This document shows positions 16,985 through 25,983 of a stretch of DNA of 64,000 nt, piece by piece. A program made the translations under genes and the position numbers. The notes below the pieces were generated by a model that was not told where the DNA came from, did not search any database, and saw nothing but the letters and a program-made list of their open reading frames with translations. Source of the DNA: Fimbriimonas ginsengisoli Gsoil 348 (GTDB lineage: Bacteria > Armatimonadota > Fimbriimonadia > Fimbriimonadales > Fimbriimonadaceae); contig CAMCVK010000011.1 in NCBI GenBank assembly GCA_945881865.1, positions 1 through 64,000 of the forward strand, in the 5' to 3' direction. Each line of letters starts with the position of its first letter. Position 1 is the stretch's first letter.

Positions 16985-18589
16985 TTAGCGGGAGGCCGCT
17001 TGCGCGGTGACGATGGGGACGTAACCCACCTCGAACCCCTTCGGCGGAGTCACAAGCAACGCAGGATCGAGCGAAACGAGTTTCCCGCGCGTCGGCGGCG
17101 CCATATATTCCTGCTTCGGCTTCCACTTCGCATGGAGCTTCTCAACCAGACGCTGAAGCGCATTTTTCTTTTCCTTACTCCAACGATACTGCTGAAAAGA
17201 AGGCTGATCGACGAACCGATACCAGGAGTACGTCACGATAGAGCCGTCCGCTAATTTCACCTTGAACGGCCCAAGCGACGGGCCAGGTTTCGCCCACGCC
17301 CCAACGGTTGGCGAGGTGTAGGGCGCGCCGACCGGGGCAAGCGAGAACTCCGCAGAGAGCAATTTTGTCTCGGGAGGAACCTCGGAAGCCGGAATGGCTT
17401 GCCGCTTGTCGCCGTCCTGCTTGTAGTACTGAGGGAATTTTCCAGCCTCGGCGGTGCGGTCGCCGAACCACTGAAGACCCCAGACATTCCCTTCAAAAAT
17501 CTTTGTGTCAAAGGCTTTTTCAACGCCCACGATTTGCTTCCCCGCCTGGTCGTAGCGGGTCGTGTTCGTGTTCAATTTGGGCTTGAAGGCACCGGTTGTC
17601 TGGAAGACACCTGAGATATCCCGGCCGCCCGACCGCCAAGATTTGAAATCGTTATAGAGTGCCGTTTTCGAGTAGTAGGTCACGTCCTGAACCAGAATTG
17701 CGCGGCCGTTTTTGTCCACCGGAAACTGAAGATTTGGCAGCTTCGAATAGGTGTTTCCGCGGGCATCTTTGCTGTCGAGTCGCGGAACGGTGTTGATCTC
17801 CATCGCGCCACCGCCCATGATCCCCGGGCGGGCGTCGAGGCCACGGCCATGCAGAAACGGCTCGTTGAACAGCTTGCCAATCTTGCTCCAAGTCTCGGGA
17901 ATGTAGTAGGCAATTGGCCCTTTGAAATTGGCCGAGGAAAGGAAGCACGTCCAACTTTGGTCACCGGTTGGTGGGTCGCCAGCTGTTGCATCGGTGAACG
18001 GGAGCGCCATCCAGGAGTAGCCCAAAAACTCACCGTTCGGCTTGCCTTTGAAAGGAAGGCCATCGGGGGGAATCAGCAGCCGGTTGCTGAGTTGCGCGAT
18101 GCCGAGCTGATTGTCCGGCAAAGCCGTGTTGCTGTAGAAGAACGACCACCCGGGCGAGCCGACTTCGTAGTCGTAGCACTGCGGCGTGGCGTTCATGCTG
18201 AACTTCGGCGGTCCGTACCGAAAGTGGTTCCCGGCCCAATAGCCAAGGCCACCTTCCACCGTCTGGAAAACGGTGTCCCAGGTTGGGCCGCGTTCCTTCC
18301 ACTGGCGCGCCAATGTTCCGACAGGTGCAAGCGGCTTGTCCTTGTTGTCCGAGTTATCGGGCTGAATCCAGGAACTCGGCAGTCCGATCTGGAAACCAGC
18401 AAGCGGCTTGTCGGTGAGAGGCCAAACCGCCGCATAGAATCCCATTCCGGCGGTGAAGTTGCCTTTTGCCGGGAGCGGTTCGTGCCCGAAGCCGATGTAG
18501 CCGTGCAGTCCCTGCCCGTGCGAGGTCACGTCGCCGGGACCTAGGAACGCCAATGACGGCAGCAGAGCGAGGGAAGCGATCAGGTGCAT
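16985..18589 (-). CDS. Secreted protein of unknown function
   Basis: The 534-residue protein has an N-terminal signal peptide (LIASLALLPSLAFLG) and no internal membrane helix. It is rich in aromatic residues, Gly and Pro (for example GLGYWAGNHFRYGPPKF, GYSWMALPFTDA), which suggests an extracytoplasmic beta-rich fold. I recognise no domain and no catalytic motif. The start ATG at 18587-18589 gives the signal peptide. The gene lies 64 bp downstream of the redoxin/cytochrome fusion on the same strand and may be co-transcribed. The following ~250 bp (16737-16984) contain only a short palindrome. Confidence 0.65.
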   Translation of the reverse strand: MHLIASLALLPSLAFLGPGDVTSHGQGLHGYIGFGHEPLPAKGNFTAGMGFYAAVWPLTDKPLAGFQIGLPSSWIQPDNSDNKDKPLAPVGTLARQWKERGPTWDTVFQTVEGGLGYWAGNHFRYGPPKFSMNATPQCYDYEVGSPGWSFFYSNTALPDNQLGIAQLSNRLLIPPDGLPFKGKPNGEFLGYSWMALPFTDATAGDPPTGDQSWTCFLSSANFKGPIAYYIPETWSKIGKLFNEPFLHGRGLDARPGIMGGGAMEINTVPRLDSKDARGNTYSKLPNLQFPVDKNGRAILVQDVTYYSKTALYNDFKSWRSGGRDISGVFQTTGAFKPKLNTNTTRYDQAGKQIVGVEKAFDTKIFEGNVWGLQWFGDRTAEAGKFPQYYKQDGDKRQAIPASEVPPETKLLSAEFSLAPVGAPYTSPTVGAWAKPGPSLGPFKVKLADGSIVTYSWYRFVDQPSFQQYRWSKEKKNALQRLVEKLHAKWKPKQEYMAPPTRGKLVSLDPALLVTPPKGFEVGYVPIVTAQAASR

Positions 18590-18653
18590 GGGGGTCTCCG
18601 GCCGACTTCACGTTACCCAACGGTGCCCTAATTGGCCGCCGTTCGGATTTCTT

Positions 18654-20867
18654 TTATCTTGGAGCGCGACCAGAAAGCGTTCTTGCTTCCTCAATGGTTA
18701 GCTTTCCATCACCATCGGCATCTGCCCGCTTAATCCGCGCCCAAATTTCGCCGGCCTCCTCTTTCGTGACGTATCCATCTGAATTCCGGTCGAGTCGGCG
18801 GAAGGTCGAACCAATTTGGTCGCTTGGACTTTCTTGCGGACTACGATCTTGTCCAGGTTCCCCTCCGACGCCAAAGAGCTTGCGAACTTCTTCAAGGGAG
18901 ACTTTGCCGTCCCCATTTGAGTCTCCGACCTGAATACGGTTCCAAAGAACACCGGCTTCTTCCTGAGTGAGGAGCCCGTCGCTGTTTCGATCCAGACGCT
19001 TGAAAGTTGCTTCAATCTGAGACCCGGCCCCACGACCGCGTGGCCCAGCTCCGCGCCCGATCCCGCCCGTGCCCTCACCCGGCTTTTCATCCGGAATGAT
19101 GTATTCGACGTATCCGAGGTGCATCTCATCAAACGTCTGCGATCCCCAGCGAACCGTCTTGGAAGGATCAGGATTGGCGGGGTTCTTTTCGCTGTTGTCG
19201 TACCAGGCGGTGAACTTTATCGTGTCGCCGGTTTTGACAGAAAGCGGGGACTGTAGCACGTAGTTTAGTTGCCAATTAAAGTCGTAACGCGGAACATCAA
19301 GGAGGGTCGTCGTCTTTCCGCCCGCGGTTAGTTCGTACTTAGCCGCCTTCGCACGAAGGTGCATATGTGGAAGATACGACAGGATCTGCACATCCACCGG
19401 AACTCGTATTTGTGCCTCAACCGGGTGGTTGTCTGCCCGGGGAGGAATCGCAAAGCGCAAATTAGCGAGGCTTGCCGTGTGAACCTCATGCTTTGGTGGT
19501 TCCTTGGCAAATACGAAACCAATTTTTGTTTGGTCCGTTGTCGCCGTGCCGTATGGCGTGTAGTGAATCTGGAATCGAAGGACGGAGCCTTTTGGAATCC
19601 GCTTCGCCAGCCCCTTCGGATAGTTTAGGGCGCTGTTGCCAGGAACGTAGATTCCGAAGAAGCCACTCAGTTCCTCGCGGGCGTCCGCGTCTGCAATGCG
19701 CTCCAGCCGGGACTCATTGGCACTGCGGGGCGGGCGGGCAAAAACAAGGACATGGTGCACTGCGCGCCGATTCCCTGGAACGACCTCAATCTTCTCCACC
19801 CATTTGTCGGTCGTAAAGTTGGTGGGAACGTTGATGTTTGCGTAGGGCATCACGCCCGATCCCTTGACGGCTACAGGCTCGGGTAGCTGGAAGACGGCGT
19901 CCGGCTTGCCAATTGTCCAACCGCTGACATACTTCACGGCCGGCGGAGCAGCTTTAGCGTCACCCTTTGGCATCCCTCCGGCAATCCATTTATCCAGAGC
20001 CGCCTTGTCAGCATCCGGCAGTGCTCCATCGTTTCGCCAAGGGCCACTGCCTTTTGCGGCAAACCAAGGCGGCATGATGCCGTCGTGGATGACGAATTGG
20101 AGCATCTTGGCTCGGGATTTCACCGCCTCGTATCCATCAAGCGAAAACGGAGCGACGCCGTCCGGACGGTGGCAAGGCATGCAGCTCTTCTGGACGATGT
20201 GTTGAATGTTGCCGTGGTAAGTCGGGACGGCCATCGCTGTCTCCGTCGGCGCTCCGTTAAGGAGGCATCCGGTTGCCGAGGTCACGCGCACTTTCACCGG
20301 CTTTCCGGCCAGCACGGCATCGAGTGCGTTCGCCAGGTAGCGATTTTTTGGCCTTTCGAGGGCGGCACCAATTGCGTACTGATCATCAACTGCGCCTCGG
20401 TAAACCAGTTTTCCGTTTTGATCCAAGACGAAGGTCTCGGTAGTCGTCTTTGCACCAAGCACGTTTACCCAAGCACTTTTCGGATCGTGCAAATAGGGAC
20501 CGTTGAGCTTGAGCCGATTGACGAGCTGATTCATTTCACCGGCAGACTCCGCTGTGGACGGGTTAACAAAAACAAACTTGACACCTTTTTTCGCGTAAGT
20601 ATCCTCAAGCGCGGCGAGCGTCGGACCATATTTCTGGCAGAGAGGGCACGTTGTGCTGGACAGCGCGATCACGGTTGCCGCTGCGCCGGGAATCGGAGCA
20701 GAAACGCTTTTTCCGCTAAGGGCAATCCCGCTCAAGCGTGGAATTGAACGGCCAATCTGCGAGTTTGTTAGGCTCTTGGGGGCTGCGGTCTTATCGGCTA
20801 TTACGATCTGGAAGCATGATGCCACGACCATAGAGAGCGAACCGGCGACGAGCCACAGGGACTTCAT
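18654..20867 (-). CDS. Secreted redoxin / cytochrome c / copper monooxygenase-like / EF-hand fusion
   Basis: The 737-residue protein has a signal peptide (WLVAGSLSMVVASCFQIVIA) and four parts. Residues about 35-190 form an AhpC/TSA-Redoxin-like fold with CPLC (C74, C77). Residues about 215-310 carry a heme-c site CMPCH (229-233). Residues about 330-590 resemble the C-terminal copper domain of type II copper monooxygenases, with AVHHVLVF and LPHMHLRAK as likely copper ligands. Residues about 615-735 hold four EF-hand loops (DRNSDGLLTQEE, DSNGDGKVSLEE, DRNSDGYVTKEE, DADGDGKLTIEE). The first three parts are a known combination in environmental bacteria; the EF-hand tail suggests calcium dependence outside the cell. 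The reaction is unknown. Confidence 0.85.
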   Translation of the reverse strand: MKSLWLVAGSLSMVVASCFQIVIADKTAAPKSLTNSQIGRSIPRLSGIALSGKSVSAPIPGAAATVIALSSTTCPLCQKYGPTLAALEDTYAKKGVKFVFVNPSTAESAGEMNQLVNRLKLNGPYLHDPKSAWVNVLGAKTTTETFVLDQNGKLVYRGAVDDQYAIGAALERPKNRYLANALDAVLAGKPVKVRVTSATGCLLNGAPTETAMAVPTYHGNIQHIVQKSCMPCHRPDGVAPFSLDGYEAVKSRAKMLQFVIHDGIMPPWFAAKGSGPWRNDGALPDADKAALDKWIAGGMPKGDAKAAPPAVKYVSGWTIGKPDAVFQLPEPVAVKGSGVMPYANINVPTNFTTDKWVEKIEVVPGNRRAVHHVLVFARPPRSANESRLERIADADAREELSGFFGIYVPGNSALNYPKGLAKRIPKGSVLRFQIHYTPYGTATTDQTKIGFVFAKEPPKHEVHTASLANLRFAIPPRADNHPVEAQIRVPVDVQILSYLPHMHLRAKAAKYELTAGGKTTTLLDVPRYDFNWQLNYVLQSPLSVKTGDTIKFTAWYDNSEKNPANPDPSKTVRWGSQTFDEMHLGYVEYIIPDEKPGEGTGGIGRGAGPRGRGAGSQIEATFKRLDRNSDGLLTQEEAGVLWNRIQVGDSNGDGKVSLEEVRKLFGVGGEPGQDRSPQESPSDQIGSTFRRLDRNSDGYVTKEEAGEIWARIKRADADGDGKLTIEEARTLSGRAPR

Positions 20868-21192
20868 CGCCTCACGACCGAGGCTGACTTCGATGTCTTC
20901 ATGTTGTTTCCACGGACTGATCTTCCGAGGTTCTAGGCGACGAATCTCTCCGCCCTTTTGGAAGAACGTTCTTCGCTACCGCTTTGTTCAGCTTATTCAG
21001 ATTGAACTCTCGCAGGTGACGTTTCGTTGGATGGCGGTGCGGTCCGATTCGTGCTAGAATTTCACGCGGGCTGGCCGCAACCCGTCCGCGGGAAGAACTG
21101 AGTTCACCAGTTTGCCAGCGATATCAGAAAGTTCCGAACGAACTTCCTTCGCCCGAGAATGCGGACCCCGGGCACATGCAAGGAGGTCCGTT
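20868..21192. other. Intergenic region between divergent genes; leader of ankyrin gene
   Basis: No coding frame here looks convincing. It must contain the promoters of the redoxin fusion (minus) and the ankyrin gene (plus). TGCTAGAAT near 21051-21059 resembles an extended -10 element for the plus strand, without a clear -35. The only firm signal is the AGGAGG ribosome site at 21181-21186. Confidence 0.5.
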
Positions 21193-22425
21193 ATGACAAA
21201 CAACCCAACCCGACACGTTCCCGTCCGGCCGAATCTTGAGCAACTCAGGAATCAGGCCAAAGACTTGCTAAAAGCTCATCAAAGTGGTGATCCGGCCGCT
21301 CTCGAAGAGCTCCAAACACCCGAGCCCAAGCTCGCCGATGCCCAATTGGCCCTTGCTCGCAGCTATGGCCTCGCCAGTTGGCCCCGCCTCGTTACCGCGT
21401 GCCAACTCATCGACGCGATTTGGGAGAACGACATCGAGACGGTGCGAAAGCTCGTCGTTCAGAACCCCAAGTTACTCACCGAAGATGCGCGCGGCGTACC
21501 GGGGAACTGGGGCCCGCCAATGTCCTACGCCGCGAATGTTGGACGAAACGAGATCGTCGAGATGCTTCGCGAGATGGGGTCGCAGGACGTCCAATACGCG
21601 TTCGACCGCGCATGCTTGCAAGGGAAGCTCGAAACCGCGCGGCTGCTTTTCGGGATGGGAGCCCGACCCCAACGTGGCTGCGTCATGGGGCCGTGTGAAA
21701 CGCTCAGCGGCACCGGGCTGGCGTTTCTGCTTGAGCTCGGGGCCGAGCTTTGCGATGACCAGGGTGACCGGCTCGCACCGGTCGCCTTGATCTTGCAGAC
21801 CTACACTCGCAACCCGGTGGGCAAGCACGCGTGCCTCGAGATTGCGGCGGCCCACGTCGAATTGCCGGATACGGCACCCATGGCGGTGCACCGGGGACGA
21901 ATCGACCTTCTGGAAGCACACCTCCGGCGCGACCCAGACCTGCTGACAAGGACGTTCAGCCACCAAGAGATCTTCCCGCCGGAGCTGGGTTGCCACGCCG
22001 ACGAGACCCTCGCCCTTCACGGCACTCCTTTGGCCGGAGCCACCCTATTGCACATGGCGGTGGACTATGACGAGTTCGAAATTGTCGAATGGATCCTGGC
22101 AAACGGCGGGCCGGTTGACGCCAAGGCAGCGATCGATGCGGACGGATTCGGTGGCCATACCGCCTTGTTCGGGTGCATTGTCTGGCAACCCCATCACTCG
22201 AAAGCAAGGCCCAGTTCGGAGCGATACGTGCGCATGTTTCTGGACCACGGTGCGAACATCAATGCGCGTGCCTCGTTGCGAAAAGCGCTGCGCTTCGTTG
22301 AAGACGAGTCCCTCCACGAATACACCGACGTCACTCCCAGGAGCTGGGGCGAACGATTCCACAACCAGGCATGGGTCGAGAAGAACGCCTTGGCCGTTGT
22401 GATTCGGGAAGGGGGTCAACTTTAA
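21193..22425 (+). CDS. Ankyrin-repeat protein
   Basis: The 410-residue protein has an N-terminal helical segment (RPNLEQLRNQAKDLLKAHQSG) typical of a bacterial ankyrin-protein subgroup, followed by ankyrin-like repeats such as GPPMSYAANVGRNEIVEMLR, RACLQGKLETARLLFGMGA and TLLHMAVDYDEFEIVEWILA, and a last one MFLDHGANINARASLRKAL. No signal peptide or enzyme domain is visible, so it is probably a cytoplasmic protein-binding scaffold. The start is fixed by a perfect AGGAGG at 21181-21186, six bases before the ATG; an in-frame start 27 codons earlier has no such site. Partners are unknown. Confidence 0.85.
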   Translation: MTNNPTRHVPVRPNLEQLRNQAKDLLKAHQSGDPAALEELQTPEPKLADAQLALARSYGLASWPRLVTACQLIDAIWENDIETVRKLVVQNPKLLTEDARGVPGNWGPPMSYAANVGRNEIVEMLREMGSQDVQYAFDRACLQGKLETARLLFGMGARPQRGCVMGPCETLSGTGLAFLLELGAELCDDQGDRLAPVALILQTYTRNPVGKHACLEIAAAHVELPDTAPMAVHRGRIDLLEAHLRRDPDLLTRTFSHQEIFPPELGCHADETLALHGTPLAGATLLHMAVDYDEFEIVEWILANGGPVDAKAAIDADGFGGHTALFGCIVWQPHHSKARPSSERYVRMFLDHGANINARASLRKALRFVEDESLHEYTDVTPRSWGERFHNQAWVEKNALAVVIREGGQL

Positions 22426-22538
22426 CTGAACTACCCTTCTTGCAGTGCCCTTTCCGTTCGGGTATCGCCGGAGCGGGGAGGGAAACCAGAAGAGGTTATC
22501 GGGCGTCTGACCCCACCGTGATGCCCGGCAACGCTTCG

Positions 22539-23588
22539 CTAGCCGTTTGGCCGAACCATGACTCGCTTGCCCGCGCTTTGGCCCGCCGCCGAAAATGCGG
22601 CGTCCACCTGGGTAAGCGGGAAAATGGGCCCGATCAAATCCTGAAACGGGTAAGCCCTGTGGTGGCCGCGCAAGAACTCAAGCCCGTCGGCAAGGTCCGC
22701 CGGCGCATAGTTGTGCACGCCGACGATCTTCAGCAGGCGGCGGACGATCTGCTCCGGCGCGACGGCAACTTCCCCGACCGGCGTGGTGGTTCCGGCCAAT
22801 ACCACCGACCCACCGGTGCGAGCCAACTTTAGAGCCATCCCCACGCCTTCGAGCTGCCCCGATAACTCCAGGCAAACATCCGCTCCGCGATCACTGGTAG
22901 CTTCCGCTGCTATTGACCGCAATGATTCCTCATTGTCGGCGATTGCGGCCGCCCCAAAAGCGCTTGCTCGCGGCAACGAGGCTGAAACTCGATCGAAGAT
23001 GAACACTTGGCATCCTCGGGAATGTAGCATTGCACAGGCGGTCACGCCCAGAATTCCCGCGCCCATCACGACCGCCACGTCGCCCGGGGCCGCGCCCGAG
23101 GCCCGGATAACGGCGCTTGCCGTCGCCATCGCGCAGTTCGCAAGCGAGCCCACCTCATCGCTCAAGGCATCTGGCACCGCCAGAATCGTCGTGCCTTTTC
23201 TCAGCAAAATGTGGGTGGCTAATCCACCAGAGAGTGGCTCTTCATCGGAGACCCGCATGTGTCCATATTTGAACAACTCGCCGCACTTCTGCGGGATGCC
23301 TTTAAGGCAAAAATAACACTCCCCACACGAGGCCGCAATTCCCCAGGTCACTCGGGTTCCGACCGCCATCCCGGCGCGACTTTCAATCACCCGACCGAGA
23401 ATCTCGTGCCCGAGAATCGTCGGCGACGGCTCATTCCGAAGGCCCTGTTGGGTATGCAAGTCGCTCCGGCAGAGCGAACAGCAGATCACTTCGACCAGCG
23501 TCTCCCCTTCCTGGAGCTCCCTGACCGGCACCGTCTCGAAGGTGAATGGTGAACCCGCCTGGTGAAAAATCGCGGCCAAAGCCGTCAA
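22539..23588 (-). CDS. Zinc-dependent alcohol dehydrogenase, HpnZ-like (phosphonate-associated)
   Basis: The 349-residue medium-chain dehydrogenase has catalytic-zinc ligands in CSLCRSDLH and LGHE, the structural-zinc cluster CGECYFCLKGIPQKC and a Rossmann motif VVMGAGILGVTACAM. The pattern CSLCRSDLHT with NEPSPTILGHEILG resembles the proposed phosphonate-catabolism dehydrogenase family HpnZ. It would oxidise an alcohol with NAD(P). The likely start is TTG at 23586-23588, which overlaps the stop of the transporter gene (TTGA), giving tight translational coupling; longer in-frame versions overlap the transporter more. Coupling to a DUF5690 transporter supports uptake and use of one organic compound. 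The substrate is not known. Confidence 0.75.
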   Translation of the reverse strand: MTALAAIFHQAGSPFTFETVPVRELQEGETLVEVICCSLCRSDLHTQQGLRNEPSPTILGHEILGRVIESRAGMAVGTRVTWGIAASCGECYFCLKGIPQKCGELFKYGHMRVSDEEPLSGGLATHILLRKGTTILAVPDALSDEVGSLANCAMATASAVIRASGAAPGDVAVVMGAGILGVTACAMLHSRGCQVFIFDRVSASLPRASAFGAAAIADNEESLRSIAAEATSDRGADVCLELSGQLEGVGMALKLARTGGSVVLAGTTTPVGEVAVAPEQIVRRLLKIVGVHNYAPADLADGLEFLRGHHRAYPFQDLIGPIFPLTQVDAAFSAAGQSAGKRVMVRPNG

Positions 23589-24862
23589 GCTTGCGCCCTC
23601 CGCCGGTCGAAGTAGACCCACGTTGCGATGAGCATCACAAGGCAGCTGACGGCTGTGAACCAAGCAAAGCTCGTGAAAAACGGCAGGATTTGCTGCGCGC
23701 TCGCACTGCCAAAATTCTTGAACAATAGCAGGCCAACCAGCCCGGCGTAACTGGTCGCATCCGCAAGGTACATCAGGTAGCCGATGGTGCCACGCTCCTT
23801 GGTAAAGGCAATGAGCCGCTCAAAAATCGTGGCGTGAAAGGCAATGTAAGGGATGTAGAGGCCGACGCCGGTCAGGACAACAAACGCGTACGGCGGAAGG
23901 GCTTTAATCTGCAGCCCAACGAGGCTCAGCATGATCAGCAACAGTCCCGCGCCCGACAGCAGAAGGCCGCTCCGAAATGCCTTGCCATTGTCTTTGATAA
24001 AAACCAAACTTGCCATCACGATGAGCACCGAGATCGCTACGATGAGCTCGGTTTGGGAAAACACGGCCGGGTCAACCTTCGTGCCAAGCCCCTTCCAAAT
24101 CTCCGGCCCGAAGTCTCCGCGAATTCCTCGCAGAACGCCAACCAAGGAGTAGACGGCGACCAGCAGCCCAATTCCAACGGCGAACTTCCGGAAGAACGCC
24201 TGCCGCATCGCCCGATCCATCGGCTCCCGCTTGCCCCGCTGTGTCTCATCATCTGCCGACGGCAACGGAATTTGGGAGAGCATCCACCCAAAGAGAAAGA
24301 TGCCGGGCAGAAATAGCATGCCCGAAGCGGCGGGCATCATCGTCTCCGGGACGCCTTGACCGATCAGCCAAACCCCAAGCGATTTCGCCACTCCGTCCGC
24401 GACCACAAAGCTCACGCAGAGCCCCGCGGTTAAGAACTCGGTCCGCGTTCGACCCTCAAGAAACGCTAGAACAAGGCCAAACACCATGCCCAGCGGCAAT
24501 CCATTTACGAACAACCAGAACAAGCTCCACGGCGCGGGCGAAATGCCGAATAGCACCAGGGCGATCTCCGCGATGCCGATCAGCCCGAGATACAACGCAA
24601 CTCGCTGCGCGCGGGTCGCTTCCGCAACGACGCGGATGCCGACAAACTTCGAGATCGTATAACCCAGCACCTGGCTGACGATGGCCACGGGCTTGAACGC
24701 ATAGCCAAATGCCTCAAGCGACTCATAGCTCGCCGCCGTGTACGGCTTGCGAAACATGTACATGCAAAAGTAGGCGCCGAAGGCCGCGAGTATCGCCCAG
24801 ATATCCGCACGCAACGTCCCCGCCGCCAAAAAACGATGGGGGCTCGCCCCGGTTTGAGCCAT
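23585..24862 (-). CDS. DUF5690-family MFS-like transporter
   Basis: The 425-residue protein has about 12 hydrophobic segments, starting with IWAILAAFGAYFCMYMFRKPYTA, a conserved feature of the DUF5690 family, and continuing with YTISKFVGIRVVAEATRAQR. It is a cytoplasmic-membrane transporter of the major facilitator type. The ATG at 24860-24862 is the natural start. Its stop overlaps the start of the HpnZ-like dehydrogenase gene. DUF5690 genes commonly sit beside phosphonate-type dehydrogenases and hydrolases, so phosphonate or amino-phosphonate import is a plausible role; this is inference from neighbourhood knowledge. Confidence 0.8.
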   Translation of the reverse strand: MAQTGASPHRFLAAGTLRADIWAILAAFGAYFCMYMFRKPYTAASYESLEAFGYAFKPVAIVSQVLGYTISKFVGIRVVAEATRAQRVALYLGLIGIAEIALVLFGISPAPWSLFWLFVNGLPLGMVFGLVLAFLEGRTRTEFLTAGLCVSFVVADGVAKSLGVWLIGQGVPETMMPAASGMLFLPGIFLFGWMLSQIPLPSADDETQRGKREPMDRAMRQAFFRKFAVGIGLLVAVYSLVGVLRGIRGDFGPEIWKGLGTKVDPAVFSQTELIVAISVLIVMASLVFIKDNGKAFRSGLLLSGAGLLLIMLSLVGLQIKALPPYAFVVLTGVGLYIPYIAFHATIFERLIAFTKERGTIGYLMYLADATSYAGLVGLLLFKNFGSASAQQILPFFTSFAWFTAVSCLVMLIATWVYFDRRRAQA

Positions 24863-24973
24863 CGGCCGAGATTACACTCCACTTTTGTTAAGAAACGAAG
24901 TGCAAACGAGCCGTTTCGTGCTTTTCCTAAGGGTTCGTCTTGCGGAGATTCGCTACCCGAGCTTCTGGATGAG

Positions 24974-25444
24974 CTACTCGAACTGCGCGGCTAGCTTCGG
25001 ATACTTCGCGTAGACCTCGTCTTCGTCCCATTCTTCGCCCTTTGGCTCGTCATCTGCAAAGCCATCCGGCGATTCGCGCGGGTCCTCGACCCCGCGTTCT
25101 TCTAGGATCTCGACGGCGACGTATTCCAGCAGCTCGTTGTCAAAGTCGTCATCTTCGCCGGCAAACTGTCCGAGATCATCCGGAGACTTGAGCGCGGTTT
25201 CGTAGGCTTCCTCGCCTTTGCCGATGATCCACGAACGGAAATAGTGGAAGCTGTCGTCGCTCATGCCGCCGGCCATGACGTACCCGGCTCCCCAAATCTC
25301 CCAACGATTGAGATTGATCAGCAACTGATAGAAAGTGCTTCCGAAAGCGCTCACATCCTCGTTTGATTTATCTTTCAGTAGCGCCGTTAGCTTTGCCGGG
25401 TCGCCGCTCGATGCCTTGATCGTGGGCCAGAAGTTTGCGTCCAT
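24974..25444 (-). CDS. DUF4240 domain protein
   Basis: The 156-residue cytoplasmic protein carries the DUF4240 signature: FWPTIKASSGDPAKLTALL, then INLNRWEIWGAGYVMAGGMS and DDSFHYFRSWIIGKGEEAY. The C-terminal half is strongly acidic. The family is found singly in many genomes, often near polymorphic-toxin or stress genes, and has no known activity. I chose the ATG at 25442-25444 because it starts right at the conserved region; an upstream in-frame start adds 16 residues of low quality. Confidence 0.8.
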   Translation of the reverse strand: MDANFWPTIKASSGDPAKLTALLKDKSNEDVSAFGSTFYQLLINLNRWEIWGAGYVMAGGMSDDSFHYFRSWIIGKGEEAYETALKSPDDLGQFAGEDDDFDNELLEYVAVEILEERGVEDPRESPDGFADDEPKGEEWDEDEVYAKYPKLAAQFE

Positions 25445-25553
25445 AGACGTAAATATACAACAGAGACGTTGCCCACCGCCTTTAGATGCCAAGCTTCACC
25501 CGGCGAAAACGGTTAAACTGCGGCCGAAATTTGGCGATCCTGCCTGAAATCTC

Positions 25554-25973
25554 ATGACAAAAAAGAAGACCACAAAGACTTGGCGAGAGAAATACAACGG
25601 CCGCACCGCGCCGGAGACGAAGAGGTTGGAAGTTGCGTTTGCCGGAATGAAACCGGGCCAAATGATGCTGATTTCGACTCCGGCCGAGATCGAAGAATGG
25701 CTGCGAAGCATCCCGTCGGGTTCGACCCGCACGGTTGAAGAGCTTCGTTCCGCACTGGCTCAGCGCCACGCGGCCGACGTTACGTGCCCCGCGACGACGG
25801 GGATCTTCCTGCGGATCGTGAGTGAGATTGCGCTGGAAGAACTTGCGGACGGAAAGGCGATCAATCAGATAACGCCCTTTTGGCGGGTCGTCGATCCCAG
25901 CAGTCCGCTGGCTTCTCGCCTGTCGTGCGGTTCCGAATGGATCCGAGCGACCCGAGACACCGAGCAGCATTAA
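25554..25973 (+). CDS. Small MGMT-like family protein
   Basis: The 139-residue basic protein has a winged-helix-like core: SIPSGSTRTVEELRSALAQR, DVTCPATTGIFLRIVSEIA and NQITPFWRVVDPSSPLASRL. Proteins of this type are often filed with the MGMT/alkyltransferase-like family, but the reactive PCHR motif of true O6-alkylguanine transferases is not seen; TCPATTG occupies a comparable place. A DNA-binding role is possible. The ATG at 25554 is the only suitable start. It is convergent with the lipoprotein gene, with a 10 bp gap between their stops. Confidence 0.6.
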   Translation: MTKKKTTKTWREKYNGRTAPETKRLEVAFAGMKPGQMMLISTPAEIEEWLRSIPSGSTRTVEELRSALAQRHAADVTCPATTGIFLRIVSEIALEELADGKAINQITPFWRVVDPSSPLASRLSCGSEWIRATRDTEQH

Positions 25974-25983
25974 CTGCGGAAGG

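Noticed and set aside
25554-25973. Active O6-alkylguanine-DNA alkyltransferase
   Set aside because: The PCHR reactive-cysteine motif is absent, so only a family-like label is given.
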